Source: TWA4 sp045121095
Lineage (GTDB): Bacteria; Bacillota; Clostridia; Lachnospirales; Lachnospiraceae
DNA: 64,000 nt
Direction of reading: 5' to 3'
Assembly: GCA_045121095.1 (NCBI GenBank)
Contig: JBGVFN010000058.1
Span: 1 to 64,000, forward strand
The notes under the pieces were generated by a model, which did not search any database, was not told the DNA's origin, and worked only from the letters and a program-made list of their open reading frames with translations. Below are positions 1-8,247 of this stretch, one piece after another. Position 1 is the stretch's first letter. Every line of letters starts with the position of its first letter. A program made the translations under genes and the position numbers.

Positions 1-60
1 TTACCTCCAAACTTGTATTGGTTGGAAGTAATGTAAGCGTGGGTTTTTAGTGTGGTATCT

Positions 61-213
61 TTAAGTTTGGGAAACCCCCATTTCCCATCTGGACACTGCC
101 TGCCTTGTCACTCCTACTATTTCAGCAAATTGTTCCTGAGAAAGCTTGTTGTCCTGCCTTACCTCAAGAATTGCCTTTGCAATATTTTGATTACTATCTT
201 TTGCTTTATTCAT
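61..213 (-). pseudogene. Truncated XRE-type helix-turn-helix regulator
   Basis: The minus strand from ATG at 213 reads 50 residues to TAA at 61. It has the look of an XRE/Cro helix-turn-helix: N-terminal helix, then LSQEQFAEIVGVTRQAVSRW. A GGGGGAGG ribosome-binding site sits just upstream. The reading frame stops right after WEMGVSQ, where family members continue with a proline and further helices. In another frame the next bases read PKLKDTTL, so a small indel near 65-80 probably broke the gene. It may equally be a short remnant continuing beyond the window edge. Function beyond DNA binding cannot be stated. Confidence 0.5.
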
Positions 214-814
214 AAGCCTCCCCCTCTCTTTTGTTTGATTATATTATACTATTGTTTTGCAATGGGGCAAGCAACAGTATTTTACATTTCCGCAATTAAC
301 TATTGCTTTTTATCTTGTTGTTTTCTTTTCATTCTATTTTGAGATTCAATTCTACTGCTTCCGTTAACATTTTATACTTCCTGTAACCAGTATCTTTTAT
401 CGGCTACTGATTTTACATTGAAAGTTTCCGTGGTGCACCATCTTCCATTTCATATACCTCATCGCAAAGAGAACATCTATGAAATACTATCCTAGAGCGA
501 ACTTTTTAAGTATTACTTGAATTTTTTATAAAAAACGTAAATGGCGGAATTACAGAGCCACATTGCTAAGGAGACCTTTGGTCAAACGTCGGCACTTAAC
601 GAGCGGCTTTCTGCAAAGAAAGACGAGAGTTTAGTGTCCGCTACGTTTGGGCATCGTTAACATGCAAACAAAGCTCCAGTGAAGCTTTGTTTGTAGAGCG
701 AGAGCGTGTCTCCGTGTAATGCAGGTCTGTAATGGAGCCTTCACTATCTATAATTCTCCAAGTAAAATTCACAATACCCCAGAACCTGCTTCACAAGGTA
801 CATAATATCAGAGT

Positions 815-943
815 TTAACGCTTCTCATGTGGAAATGCAACTGGAAATTCTTTTTTACAATTTCTTCCATAATCATGCTCTGCTAATTCATAACAGTTCA
901 GCAGACATTCATAATTTCCTGCGAAATAGTTAAAAAATTCTTA
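815..943 (-). pseudogene. Possible C-terminal remnant of an unknown protein
   Basis: Minus strand, about 41 sense codons ending in TAA at 815-817. The predicted end contains CYELAEHDYGRNCKKEFPVA, whose composition resembles a genuine Cys-rich protein tail. There is no in-frame start codon and a stop lies immediately upstream. Part of the frame also coincides with the dispersed ACAGTTCAGC repeat family at 894-930, so the coding look could be accidental. I do not recognise the family. Confidence 0.25.
893..930. repeat. Dispersed hairpin repeat, partial copy
   Basis: AACAGTTCAGCAGACATTC with CATAATTTC downstream matches parts of the 81-bp core but lacks the middle section. Similar short members occur at 22262-22277, 28128-28153 and 53057-53073. 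Confidence 0.5.
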
Positions 944-1114
944 AAAATTGCGTATCCCCTTTTTTATTGCATAGAGAAAAAGATATTGTTATACTTAACC
1001 TAACAAATTTCCCATTTATGCAAAGGGATTTGTGAGTATTCCCATCTGCAGGAAGCTTTGCAGATCTATTACCATCATCTGCTTTGCTAAAGCGTGTTTG
1101 AAAAAGGAGGACTT

Positions 1115-2671
1115 ATGAAAACAAAAAAATTATTTTCCTGTCTGCTGGCAGGTCTGCTCTGCTGCTGTCTGCTTCTGACCGGCTGTTCCAGCAAAAGTGA
1201 TACCATGTTTTCTGCCATGAAAAAAATTTATCGGATTTCATCCTGTGAATTTAATACCCAGGCGGATATTACCTTTCAGATGGAAGGCGAAGAAATCCCC
1301 CTTAGCCTTACCCTGGATGGAATGACCGATAAAGATTCCATGTGCGCTGATATGACTGTTGGTATGGGAGCTCTCAGCTTTACAATGGATGATTTTATAC
1401 GCATGACAGATGGAATCATATATATAAATCTTTCTTCACTGGTTTCCATTCCCATGGTTGGCGATTATCTGGAGGAAACCAGTGACTGGGTTTCCATTCC
1501 TGCCACACAAATGAATGACGATACCCGTTCCCTTTATTTTGATTTTTATGATGTTATGATCGATGCTCTTGAAAATTCCTGCAGGAACCAGACCATTTCC
1601 CAGGAAAATGATACCTGGACTCTGGAAATCCCCGGTGAAAAACTGGCTTCCTTTGCTCAGGCAGTCCTGGAGCAGATCAATACCAATTTTTCTGACTGGT
1701 ATGACCTTTACGTAGAGCTGTTGGAAAAATCCGGAAGCGGTGAGATGTTAAAGGATTATGCGGCTCTGTCCGGAGAAGAGACCGAAGAAGATCCCGTTCA
1801 GACATTAAAAGATGGAAAAGAAGATGCTTTAGCAGAATGGGAAGAAATGTATCCTTCTTTGAAAGAATCTCTTGCTGAAATGGAAGAAGCTATTTCAAAT
1901 GGTGAAACCACAGCTTCTGCCTCTTATCAGGTTTCTCTTACCGGAAAAGATGGTTCACGTCAGGCTTCTCAGGTTCTGGATTTTAACCTGACAGAAACAG
2001 AAACCTCTGAATTTATTACATGTTCCATGAATCACGAAATGAAAGAGATTTCAAAAGTGGAGGTGGAAGCACCTGCCCAGGATCAGGTAATGTCCTTTGA
2101 AGAATTCATGGAAGCTTATGAGGAATCCATGTCCAGTTACTATGACTATGATTATGACGACGATATGGATATTTCCTATTATGAAACCTTGTCTGATGAA
2201 GAATATAATGCCATCCTGTCTAATTTGGGAGAAAACCAGATTTATCTGTACAACAGCATCGAAGAAGATCTGGAACCTTATGTGCTGACTTATGACGCAG
2301 ATCTGTACAGCGTAGAAGAACCGATTGGCGATTATTCTCTGTATCTGGATATCACAGGAACCGATTCCTATGTGAATGTAGCATATGATTCTGGTGTTTT
2401 AACTGATGATTTAACAGAATATTATCTGGAAGAAGGGCAGACAACTGCTGAATTATCCACTGACATTGGTACCATCATCTATTCCACCGCATCAGAAGCA
2501 GATGGCTGGGGCTATATCACCACCACTTTCGGTATGCAGCTGGATGATGATTCCTATCTGATCGGCCTGCTAGACATGGATTCCAGCACCAAACAGGATG
2601 TGGAAACCTGCCTGAAAAAGCTGTTAAAAGAATTGAAACCCTATGAGGGAAATGACAGCACTTCTTTATAA
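1115..2671 (+). CDS. Large acidic lipoprotein, function unknown
   Basis: This 518-residue protein starts MKTKKLFSCLLAGLL and carries a lipobox LLLTGC with the lipidated Cys at residue 24, so it should be anchored outside the membrane. ATG at 1115 is preferred over the in-frame ATG at 1094 because AAAAAGGAGG sits just before it. The mature protein is strongly acidic, with a Tyr/Asp-rich patch (DYDYDDDMD) near residue 350. No enzymatic motif was recognised. It is followed after about 50 bp by the molybdopterin gene on the same strand, so co-transcription is possible. The upstream boundary overlaps a solo end of the 165-bp repeat. Confidence 0.8.
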   Translation: MKTKKLFSCLLAGLLCCCLLLTGCSSKSDTMFSAMKKIYRISSCEFNTQADITFQMEGEEIPLSLTLDGMTDKDSMCADMTVGMGALSFTMDDFIRMTDGIIYINLSSLVSIPMVGDYLEETSDWVSIPATQMNDDTRSLYFDFYDVMIDALENSCRNQTISQENDTWTLEIPGEKLASFAQAVLEQINTNFSDWYDLYVELLEKSGSGEMLKDYAALSGEETEEDPVQTLKDGKEDALAEWEEMYPSLKESLAEMEEAISNGETTASASYQVSLTGKDGSRQASQVLDFNLTETETSEFITCSMNHEMKEISKVEVEAPAQDQVMSFEEFMEAYEESMSSYYDYDYDDDMDISYYETLSDEEYNAILSNLGENQIYLYNSIEEDLEPYVLTYDADLYSVEEPIGDYSLYLDITGTDSYVNVAYDSGVLTDDLTEYYLEEGQTTAELSTDIGTIIYSTASEADGWGYITTTFGMQLDDDSYLIGLLDMDSSTKQDVETCLKKLLKELKPYEGNDSTSL

Positions 2672-2724
2672 TTTTCTTTATAATTTTATAATAAAGTACC
2701 TTACTTACGGAGAATCTTATTTTT

Positions 2725-5091
2725 ATGACCTTACCGATTCAAATTATTCCCACCTGCGGCCGCAACAACTGCGGCAGCAGGTGTTTACTTTATGCCCATG
2801 TGCAAAATGGGAAAATTCTGAAAATGACCACGGATACGTCTTCCGGCACAGATACAGAGCCTCCTTTAACAGCCTGTGTCCGCGGCCTGAATTATCACAA
2901 AACCTATCTTGGCAATGACCGGCTGCGAACACCCCTGAAACGGATTGGGGAACGGGGCGAAGGGAAATTTGTCCCTATTACATGGGAAGAAGCCATTGAC
3001 TGGCTCACCCGGGAATGGATTCGTATCCGCGACACCTGGGGTCCGTCCTCCCGTTACGTAAATTACAGCTGGGGAATCAGCGCACTCATGCGCCCGAACG
3101 GTCTGGCAAAGCGGCTCCTTGCTCTGGATGGGGGCTTTCTGGATTATTACGGCTCCTACAGCACCGGCTGCACTTCCTACACCACGCCTTACCTGTATGG
3201 TACCAACAATACGGGAAACAGCATGTATGACCTGGAAAATTCCAGTGCCATTTTGCTTTGGGGACATAATCCTCAGGAAACCGGCTTCGATCACATGATG
3301 TATTTTCTGAAAAAAGCCCGCAAAAAAGGGATTCCCATCTTCTGTATCGACCCCCGGCGCAGTGATACGGTGCGGGTATTGGATGCAGAATGGATCCCCA
3401 TCCGCCCTGCTTCTGATGCCGCCCTTATGGACGCCATGGCCTACGTCATTATTACCGAAAAACGTTATGATGAAGATTTCATTCACCGCTGCTGCATAGG
3501 ATTTACAGCTGACACCATGCCCCAAAACGCCAATCCTCAGGATAATTACTTTTCTTACATCCTTGGCGAACAGGATCACATCCCCAAAACACCAGTCTGG
3601 GCAGAAGCCATCACAGGTGTTTCGGCAGATACCATTATCCGTCTGGCACGAATTTATGCCTCCGGAGAATCTACAGCAAATGTATCCCGCAGCTCAGCGA
3701 CCACATCAACTGTAAAGTCTATTGACAGCTCAGCGACCGCATCAGCTGTAAAGTCTGTTGACAGCCGGGCTGCCAAATCCATCTCCAAACCCGCAGCCGC
3801 TCTCATTCCCGGCTACGGCATGCAGCGCCACGCCAACGGAGAACAGGCTGTAAGAGGTGCCATTGCGCTGGCTTGTCTCACCGGCAATGTGGGACGCAGC
3901 GGCGGCTGGGCAGCCGGTCCCGGCTACTGCCCCACTCACGCCCAGCCCTCCATGCTCCATGTGGAAAATCCGGTCAAATCCAGCATTTCCTTCTTTACCT
4001 GGACGGATGCAGTAGACCACGGTTCGGAAATGACTTTCAAGGATGGCGTAAAGGGTGCAGATAAACTGGACAGCAGTATTAAAATGATTCTGAATCTGGG
4101 GGGTAATTCACTGATCAACCAGCACAGCGATATCAACCGCACCGCCGCTATTTTAAAGGATACCTCCAAATGTGAATTTATTGTCTGCAGCGACCTGTTC
4201 ATGACCTCCAGTGCCCGTTTCGCAGACCTTTTGCTGCCTTCTATTTCTCTGTTGGAGATGGATAATATCACCACTCCATGGGAAACCGGCAATTTCATTG
4301 GTTTTAACAATAAAATCGTAGAACCCCTCCATGAAGGCCGATTTGAATACGACTGGCTGAAAGAAGTGGCACGAAATCTGAACCTGTATGAAGCGTTTAC
4401 AGAAGGACACGAAACTACAGAGGACTGGCTCAGACACCTGTACGCCCGGCTTCAGACCGAGGAACCAGAGCTTCCTTCCTATGAAAATCTGAAAAAATTT
4501 GGTGTTTATCGTTATAAAAATACGCCAAAAACCATCGCATTTGCCAAACAGCGGCAGGATATTGAGAAATATCCTTTCCCCACCCCCTCCGGAAAGGTGG
4601 AAATCTACAGTTCCCGGCTGGCTGCGGAGCAAAATCCCGCCATTCCTCCCATTCCGGGCTATGTACCTGCCAGCGAAGGCTTTGGTTCTCCCCTACAGAA
4701 AACCTGGCCGCTGCAGCTAATCGGCTGGCATACCAAAAGAAGATGCCACTCTATCCACGATAACAACCGGGAAATGGACCGTCTGGATCCCCAGACCCTC
4801 CGCATGCATCCCAAAGATGCCGTTTCCCGTGGAATCCAGGATGGCGATACCGTACTTATTTTTAATAGCCGCGGGCAGATTCAGATGCCCGTACAACTAA
4901 CCGAAGACATTATCCCCGGCTGCGTTGCCATTTCCCAGGGAGCCTGGTATACACCGGATAAAAACGGAACCGACCTGCGGGGAAGCATTAATGTGCTGAC
5001 CTCCCTTACACCAACACCGCTGGCAAAATCCAACCCCCAGCATACAAATCTGGTGGAAGTTCAACCCCTTTCATCCGCTATGCCTACCTAG
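2725..5091 (+). CDS. DMSO-reductase-family molybdopterin oxidoreductase, catalytic subunit
   Basis: The 788 residues align by eye with DmsA/YnfE-type enzymes. An N-terminal 4Fe-4S site is formed by Cys11, Cys16, Cys20 and Cys51 (TCGRNNCGSRC then ACVRG). The WEEAIDWL segment follows, and YGSYSTG carries the likely Mo-ligand Ser146. The C-terminal half has molybdopterin dinucleotide binding features. There is no Tat signal, so it is probably cytoplasmic. No electron-transfer (DmsB) or membrane (DmsC) subunit gene is nearby, so the redox partner and substrate are unknown. Residues about 314-358 form a Ser/Ala/Lys low-complexity insertion not expected in the family, including two 12-residue repeats (see separate entry). 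Electron-acceptor reduction is a family inference. Confidence 0.85.
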   Translation: MTLPIQIIPTCGRNNCGSRCLLYAHVQNGKILKMTTDTSSGTDTEPPLTACVRGLNYHKTYLGNDRLRTPLKRIGERGEGKFVPITWEEAIDWLTREWIRIRDTWGPSSRYVNYSWGISALMRPNGLAKRLLALDGGFLDYYGSYSTGCTSYTTPYLYGTNNTGNSMYDLENSSAILLWGHNPQETGFDHMMYFLKKARKKGIPIFCIDPRRSDTVRVLDAEWIPIRPASDAALMDAMAYVIITEKRYDEDFIHRCCIGFTADTMPQNANPQDNYFSYILGEQDHIPKTPVWAEAITGVSADTIIRLARIYASGESTANVSRSSATTSTVKSIDSSATASAVKSVDSRAAKSISKPAAALIPGYGMQRHANGEQAVRGAIALACLTGNVGRSGGWAAGPGYCPTHAQPSMLHVENPVKSSISFFTWTDAVDHGSEMTFKDGVKGADKLDSSIKMILNLGGNSLINQHSDINRTAAILKDTSKCEFIVCSDLFMTSSARFADLLLPSISLLEMDNITTPWETGNFIGFNNKIVEPLHEGRFEYDWLKEVARNLNLYEAFTEGHETTEDWLRHLYARLQTEEPELPSYENLKKFGVYRYKNTPKTIAFAKQRQDIEKYPFPTPSGKVEIYSSRLAAEQNPAIPPIPGYVPASEGFGSPLQKTWPLQLIGWHTKRRCHSIHDNNREMDRLDPQTLRMHPKDAVSRGIQDGDTVLIFNSRGQIQMPVQLTEDIIPGCVAISQGAWYTPDKNGTDLRGSINVLTSLTPTPLAKSNPQHTNLVEVQPLSSAMPT
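3691..3762 (+). repeat. 36-bp tandem duplication inside the molybdopterin gene
   Basis: Two adjacent 36-bp units start at 3691 and 3727 and differ at three positions, encoding SSATTSTVKSID then SSATASAVKSVD. They lie in a roughly 45-residue insertion between the ARIYA and GYGMQRHANGEQ segments. Period and reading frame are preserved. Confidence 0.9.
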
Positions 5092-5127
5092 TAAAAGTGC
5101 AGTGCCCCTGTAAAGACTAAAACTGTA

Positions 5128-5142
5128 TCAAACACGCTCTAG
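5128..5142. repeat. Solo end of the 165-bp inverted-repeat element
   Basis: TCAAACACGCTCTAG is identical to the right end of the element at 19216-19380. The opposite-facing end occurs at 1087-1107, so the lipoprotein and molybdopterin genes are bracketed by inverted ends about 4 kb apart. Confidence 0.6.
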
Positions 5143-5175
5143 GCTGGAGGACAAAAAAGTACGGCATAAACACGT

Positions 5176-5703
5176 TCAAGCCACCATCCCCGTAACAACC
5201 ACTGCCGCTAATATTCCTGCACCGGTGCATAAAAGCGCCCCGGGCAGGATCCAGCGGCTTTTTTGAATTCCCACATGGGTAAGATACAGAGACATTACAA
5301 ATAAAACCGTCTCAGCAGATGATGCAATTACCGCCGCCAGCATGCCGATATAGGAATCCGGCCCGAAATTTTCAAACAAATCCAGCAAAATTCCCGTTGC
5401 AGCAGAAGCAGAAAACATCTTAACCAAAACCAATGGCAGGACCTCTGCAGGTATTTTCAAAAGAACCGCCACCGGCTCCAGCAATCCGGCGATCAGATCC
5501 AGCAATCCGCTGTCCCGCAGGACTTTCACCGCCGCCAAAAGTCCAATTAAAGTCGGTAAAATCTCCGCCACAGTCTTTAGCCCCCGTCTGGCTCCCCGCA
5601 CGAAGATATCAAATACCGGACATCCCTCAAGCCATCCATAGGCCACGATCCAGCAGATAACAAGAGGCATACAGAAATCAGAAAGAAATAAAATCAGCTT
5701 CAT
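5176..5703 (-). CDS. spmB: Spore maturation protein B
   Basis: 175-residue integral membrane protein of the nucleoside-recognition 'Gate' type, with long hydrophobic segments and the conserved LPTLIGLLAAVKVLRDSG and SASAATGI stretches typical of SpmB. In Bacillus, SpmA and SpmB act together in spore core dehydration. Here the spmA partner is not adjacent but lies about 32 kb away at 37900-38631. The ATG at 5703 has no strong ribosome-binding site. The gene points away from the molybdopterin gene. Assignment is from family resemblance. Confidence 0.85.
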   Translation of the reverse strand: MKLILFLSDFCMPLVICWIVAYGWLEGCPVFDIFVRGARRGLKTVAEILPTLIGLLAAVKVLRDSGLLDLIAGLLEPVAVLLKIPAEVLPLVLVKMFSASAATGILLDLFENFGPDSYIGMLAAVIASSAETVLFVMSLYLTHVGIQKSRWILPGALLCTGAGILAAVVVTGMVA

Positions 5704-5777
5704 ACTGAACTATATTCTTTTTGAAAATTCTATATGCCTCATTAGAAGGAAATATTTATGTTTTTACATATAATATC

Positions 5778-6317
5778 CTATTTAAAAAATGCACAGGATA
5801 CGTACGCCAGCGTGTTCGGTCCATAGTAATAAGTCAGTTCATTTGCCTTACATACCTCGCTGACGAACATGCCATATGCCTCCATGGAAGAGGTCTTTTT
5901 CATGGGAAAACGGCAGGGCTCATCGGGATAACTGCACTTTTTACAAACGGAACAGACCCCTCCCAGAACCAGACAATCGGGGTGAAGTGCCCTTGCTTTA
6001 TCTACAAATTCTGCCACATGTTTTTTGTGTTCTACCTCAATTTCCATCATACTTTCAAAGTCCATGGAGTCCTCCAGCACACCCTGTGTCTGCAACAAAA
6101 TTCCATATGAATACTCCTGCAGCTCTGCCCAGCATTCTTCCAGTGTTCCACAGGCAGGCGGGCAGCTCCAGCTGGTGTCATACGCGTGACATTTGTTTTT
6201 TGCACAGGCATCACGCACCTCAGGATGCAGAATGATCGTTTCCATAGCCAGTGGCGCCATCCCTGTAAATCCGCTTTCTTTTGCTTTTTCCATTAGTAAA
6301 TTCAAATCATTTGCCAT
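5778..6317 (-). CDS. DUF2284 cysteine-rich metal-binding protein
   Basis: 179 residues, rich in Cys and starting after a GGAG site. Clusters include CSVCKKCSYPDEPCR and a SWSCPPACG segment, typical of DUF2284 proteins predicted to bind metal or iron-sulfur clusters. Genes of this family often sit near corrinoid methyltransferases, and here the downstream-oriented neighbour is a RamA-like corrinoid activator. A helper role in that system is an inference. The exact reaction is unknown. Confidence 0.75.
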   Translation of the reverse strand: MANDLNLLMEKAKESGFTGMAPLAMETIILHPEVRDACAKNKCHAYDTSWSCPPACGTLEECWAELQEYSYGILLQTQGVLEDSMDFESMMEIEVEHKKHVAEFVDKARALHPDCLVLGGVCSVCKKCSYPDEPCRFPMKKTSSMEAYGMFVSEVCKANELTYYYGPNTLAYVSCAFFK

Positions 6318-6365
6318 TTTTTAGTTCTCCTTTATACCTTAATCTGTCCTACTCCTGCTAACGCA

Positions 6366-6446
6366 GCAGTTCAGCCTTGCCGGACTGCCTTGAATAAATT
6401 CAGCAGGTATTCATAATTTCTTTCAGAAATTATTCATTTGGCTAAA
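6366..6446. repeat. Dispersed GTTCAGC hairpin repeat, copy 1
   Basis: An 81-bp core closely matching 59857-59937: a GTTCAGC-type inverted repeat, the TTGAATAAATTCAGCA segment, then a second small stem (ATAATTTC/GAAATTAT) and TTCATTTGGCTAAA. The stop codon of the RamA-like gene (6442-6444) lies within the repeat's end. The second stem differs in sequence from the other copy but still pairs. Confidence 0.75.
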
Positions 6447-8247
6447 TAGTTTCCGGAAACTCCATCATATCCACAAAAGTATCCTGGAAATCTGGATGTG
6501 TTGCCAGTTCCAGGAATTCACAATTTTCAGAAATCCTCTGGCAGCGTTTGTATTCTTCAAAATTCAAAGCAGCAATTTTTGCACCTTCACCTGCTGCATT
6601 TCCAATGGGTACGATCCGTTTTTCCAGCTCACCGGGTATCATACCGATACCGCAGGCGCTGTGAGGTGCCATATAGTTGCCAAATGCTCCGGCAATCATA
6701 ACCTTTTTAATGTCTCCGATTTCCACGCCCAGAGTGTCCGCCATCAGAGCCACACCTGCTGCCATGGCACTTTTGGCCAGCTGCACCTCTCGAATGTCTT
6801 TCTGACTCAGATAAACCGGCTGTCCATTTCCACTTTCGGAAGCATCTGCCAGTAAAAATGCCTTCATACCGGATTCCAGTCTTATGATCTGAGACGCACA
6901 CGCCAGCGCTTCTTCTGTTTCCAGCTCATCCTCATCCACCATGCGGCCCATTTCGTCCATAATACCGGTTTCCAACAGAAAAGTTACAATATCCATCAGG
7001 CCGGAACCACAGATTCCTACAGGCTTTCCACCACCAATCACACTGCACACCAGCTTGCCGTCTTCCCATTTTACATGGTCAATGGCCCCTTTTGCGCCGC
7101 GCATACCACAGGAAATCTTAGCGCCCTCAAAAGCAGGGCCAGCTGCTGTGGAACAGGCAATATAACGGTCTTTATTTCCCATAACCATCTCACCGTTGGT
7201 ACCAATATCAATGACAAGAGATAATTCTTCCAATGTATCAAATTCTGTTGCCAGCAGCACACCAATGGTATCTGCACCCACAAATCCGGCAATATTGGGC
7301 AGCAGCATCACCTTTCCCTGAGGGAAAATCTGCATTTCCACATCGGAAGCATTTAACATCAGTCCCTCACTAATGGTAGGATTATACGGTGCATGCACCA
7401 GCGCTTTAGGAGAAACACCAGCAAACAAATGGTGCATACAGGTATTTCCAACCACAGAAATCATATAAACTGATTCCCTGGAAATACCGGCCTTTTTCAC
7501 TGCCTTTTCAATCAGTTCATTTAAAGCCTCATGGACCAGACCGCTTAATTTATCCACACCCTCTGAAATAGCATAATTACTGCGCTCAATAACATCCGCT
7601 CCATACTGAGACTGGGGATTTAACATGCTGGCAACCGCAGCTTCTTCTCCCGTGGCAATATTCAAAAGATATCCAACAATTGTTGTAGTACCAATGTCAA
7701 ATGCCATAACATAAACCGGGTCATCCGCGGGCCGCAGATCCAGGATCTCATTACCGCAAAGAACCACATTCAGGCTGTATCCGTTGTCATTTAAAATCTG
7801 ATACAGACTGGAAACCAGCTTCATATTGGCAGGAATTGCCGCTTCTTCCAGTCCTGCCGCCTCTGCAACCGCCATTTTCAGACGTTTCCAGTCTGACAGA
7901 TTACCGCCCAGCTCACATTTGGGCACGGTCACATTCACACTGCGGATTGCAGAAGCAATTTTCATTTTCCGCTGTACGCCCTCCAGTAAAATAGAATGGC
8001 CGCCTCCCGACTGCAGATTTACGGTCATGGAGCCAGTTACTTTTGTGGCACATGCCTTCTGCACACCTGCAGGCACACCTTCTCCACACTCTGTAATATT
8101 GACCAGACATTTGCCGCAGGTTCCTTTACCGCCACAGGGTGCATCAGGATGCAGTCCCGCCTGAATCTGTGCCTCCAGCAGATTGGTTCCTTCTTCTACC
8201 AGAATTTCCACATCCTGAGGCAAAAATCTCACTTTGTATTTACTCAT
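6442..8247 (-). CDS. RamA-like corrinoid activation protein (2Fe-2S plus ASKHA/DUF4445)
   Basis: 601 residues. Residues 1-80 form a plant-type 2Fe-2S ferredoxin domain with Cys38, Cys44, Cys47 and Cys66 (PCGGKGTCGKC). The remainder is the DUF4445/ASKHA region with DIGTTTIVGYL and DIGTNGEM phosphate-binding loops. Such proteins use ATP and low-potential electrons to reduce inactive Co(II) corrinoid proteins back to Co(I). Start ATG 8247 is chosen over the upstream frame because AGAAAGGAGAAAAAGG precedes it. It overlaps the end of the regulator gene by 8 bp, implying coupled translation. The likely client is the corrinoid protein at 11211. Confidence 0.88.
   Translation of the reverse strand: MSKYKVRFLPQDVEILVEEGTNLLEAQIQAGLHPDAPCGGKGTCGKCLVNITECGEGVPAGVQKACATKVTGSMTVNLQSGGGHSILLEGVQRKMKIASAIRSVNVTVPKCELGGNLSDWKRLKMAVAEAAGLEEAAIPANMKLVSSLYQILNDNGYSLNVVLCGNEILDLRPADDPVYVMAFDIGTTTIVGYLLNIATGEEAAVASMLNPQSQYGADVIERSNYAISEGVDKLSGLVHEALNELIEKAVKKAGISRESVYMISVVGNTCMHHLFAGVSPKALVHAPYNPTISEGLMLNASDVEMQIFPQGKVMLLPNIAGFVGADTIGVLLATEFDTLEELSLVIDIGTNGEMVMGNKDRYIACSTAAGPAFEGAKISCGMRGAKGAIDHVKWEDGKLVCSVIGGGKPVGICGSGLMDIVTFLLETGIMDEMGRMVDEDELETEEALACASQIIRLESGMKAFLLADASESGNGQPVYLSQKDIREVQLAKSAMAAGVALMADTLGVEIGDIKKVMIAGAFGNYMAPHSACGIGMIPGELEKRIVPIGNAAGEGAKIAALNFEEYKRCQRISENCEFLELATHPDFQDTFVDMMEFPETI

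Larger units (their letters stand above)
214..1114. other. Gene-poor stretch with folded DNA and remnants
   Basis: No convincing intact gene. It holds three successive inverted repeats: GACC-ttt-GGTC at 573-583; a long imperfect palindrome at 584-648 whose arms begin AAACGT and end ACGTTT; and an exact 11-bp stem, CAAACAAAGCT at 665-675 with AGCTTTGTTTG at 683-693. A 39-codon open frame at 541-660 overlaps the palindrome and has no ribosome-binding site, so it is not called. A coding-like remnant lies at 815-943 (minus). One solo end of the 165-bp element (1087-1107) overlaps the start region of the next gene. Confidence 0.5.

Noticed and set aside
584..648. Integron attC-like site
   Set aside because: A left ACTTAAC fits but the right end does not match GTTRRRY, and no integrase is present.
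541..660. 39-codon reading frame
   Set aside because: No ribosome-binding site, and it overlaps a strong palindrome that explains the sequence.
2866..3579. Long minus-strand frame inside the molybdopterin gene
   Set aside because: Antisense shadow; low-quality composition and no start signal. The same holds for the other long shadow frames in dense genes.
1087..5142. Composite transposon bracketed by the solo ends
   Set aside because: No transposase and no visible target duplication; kept only as a finding to test.
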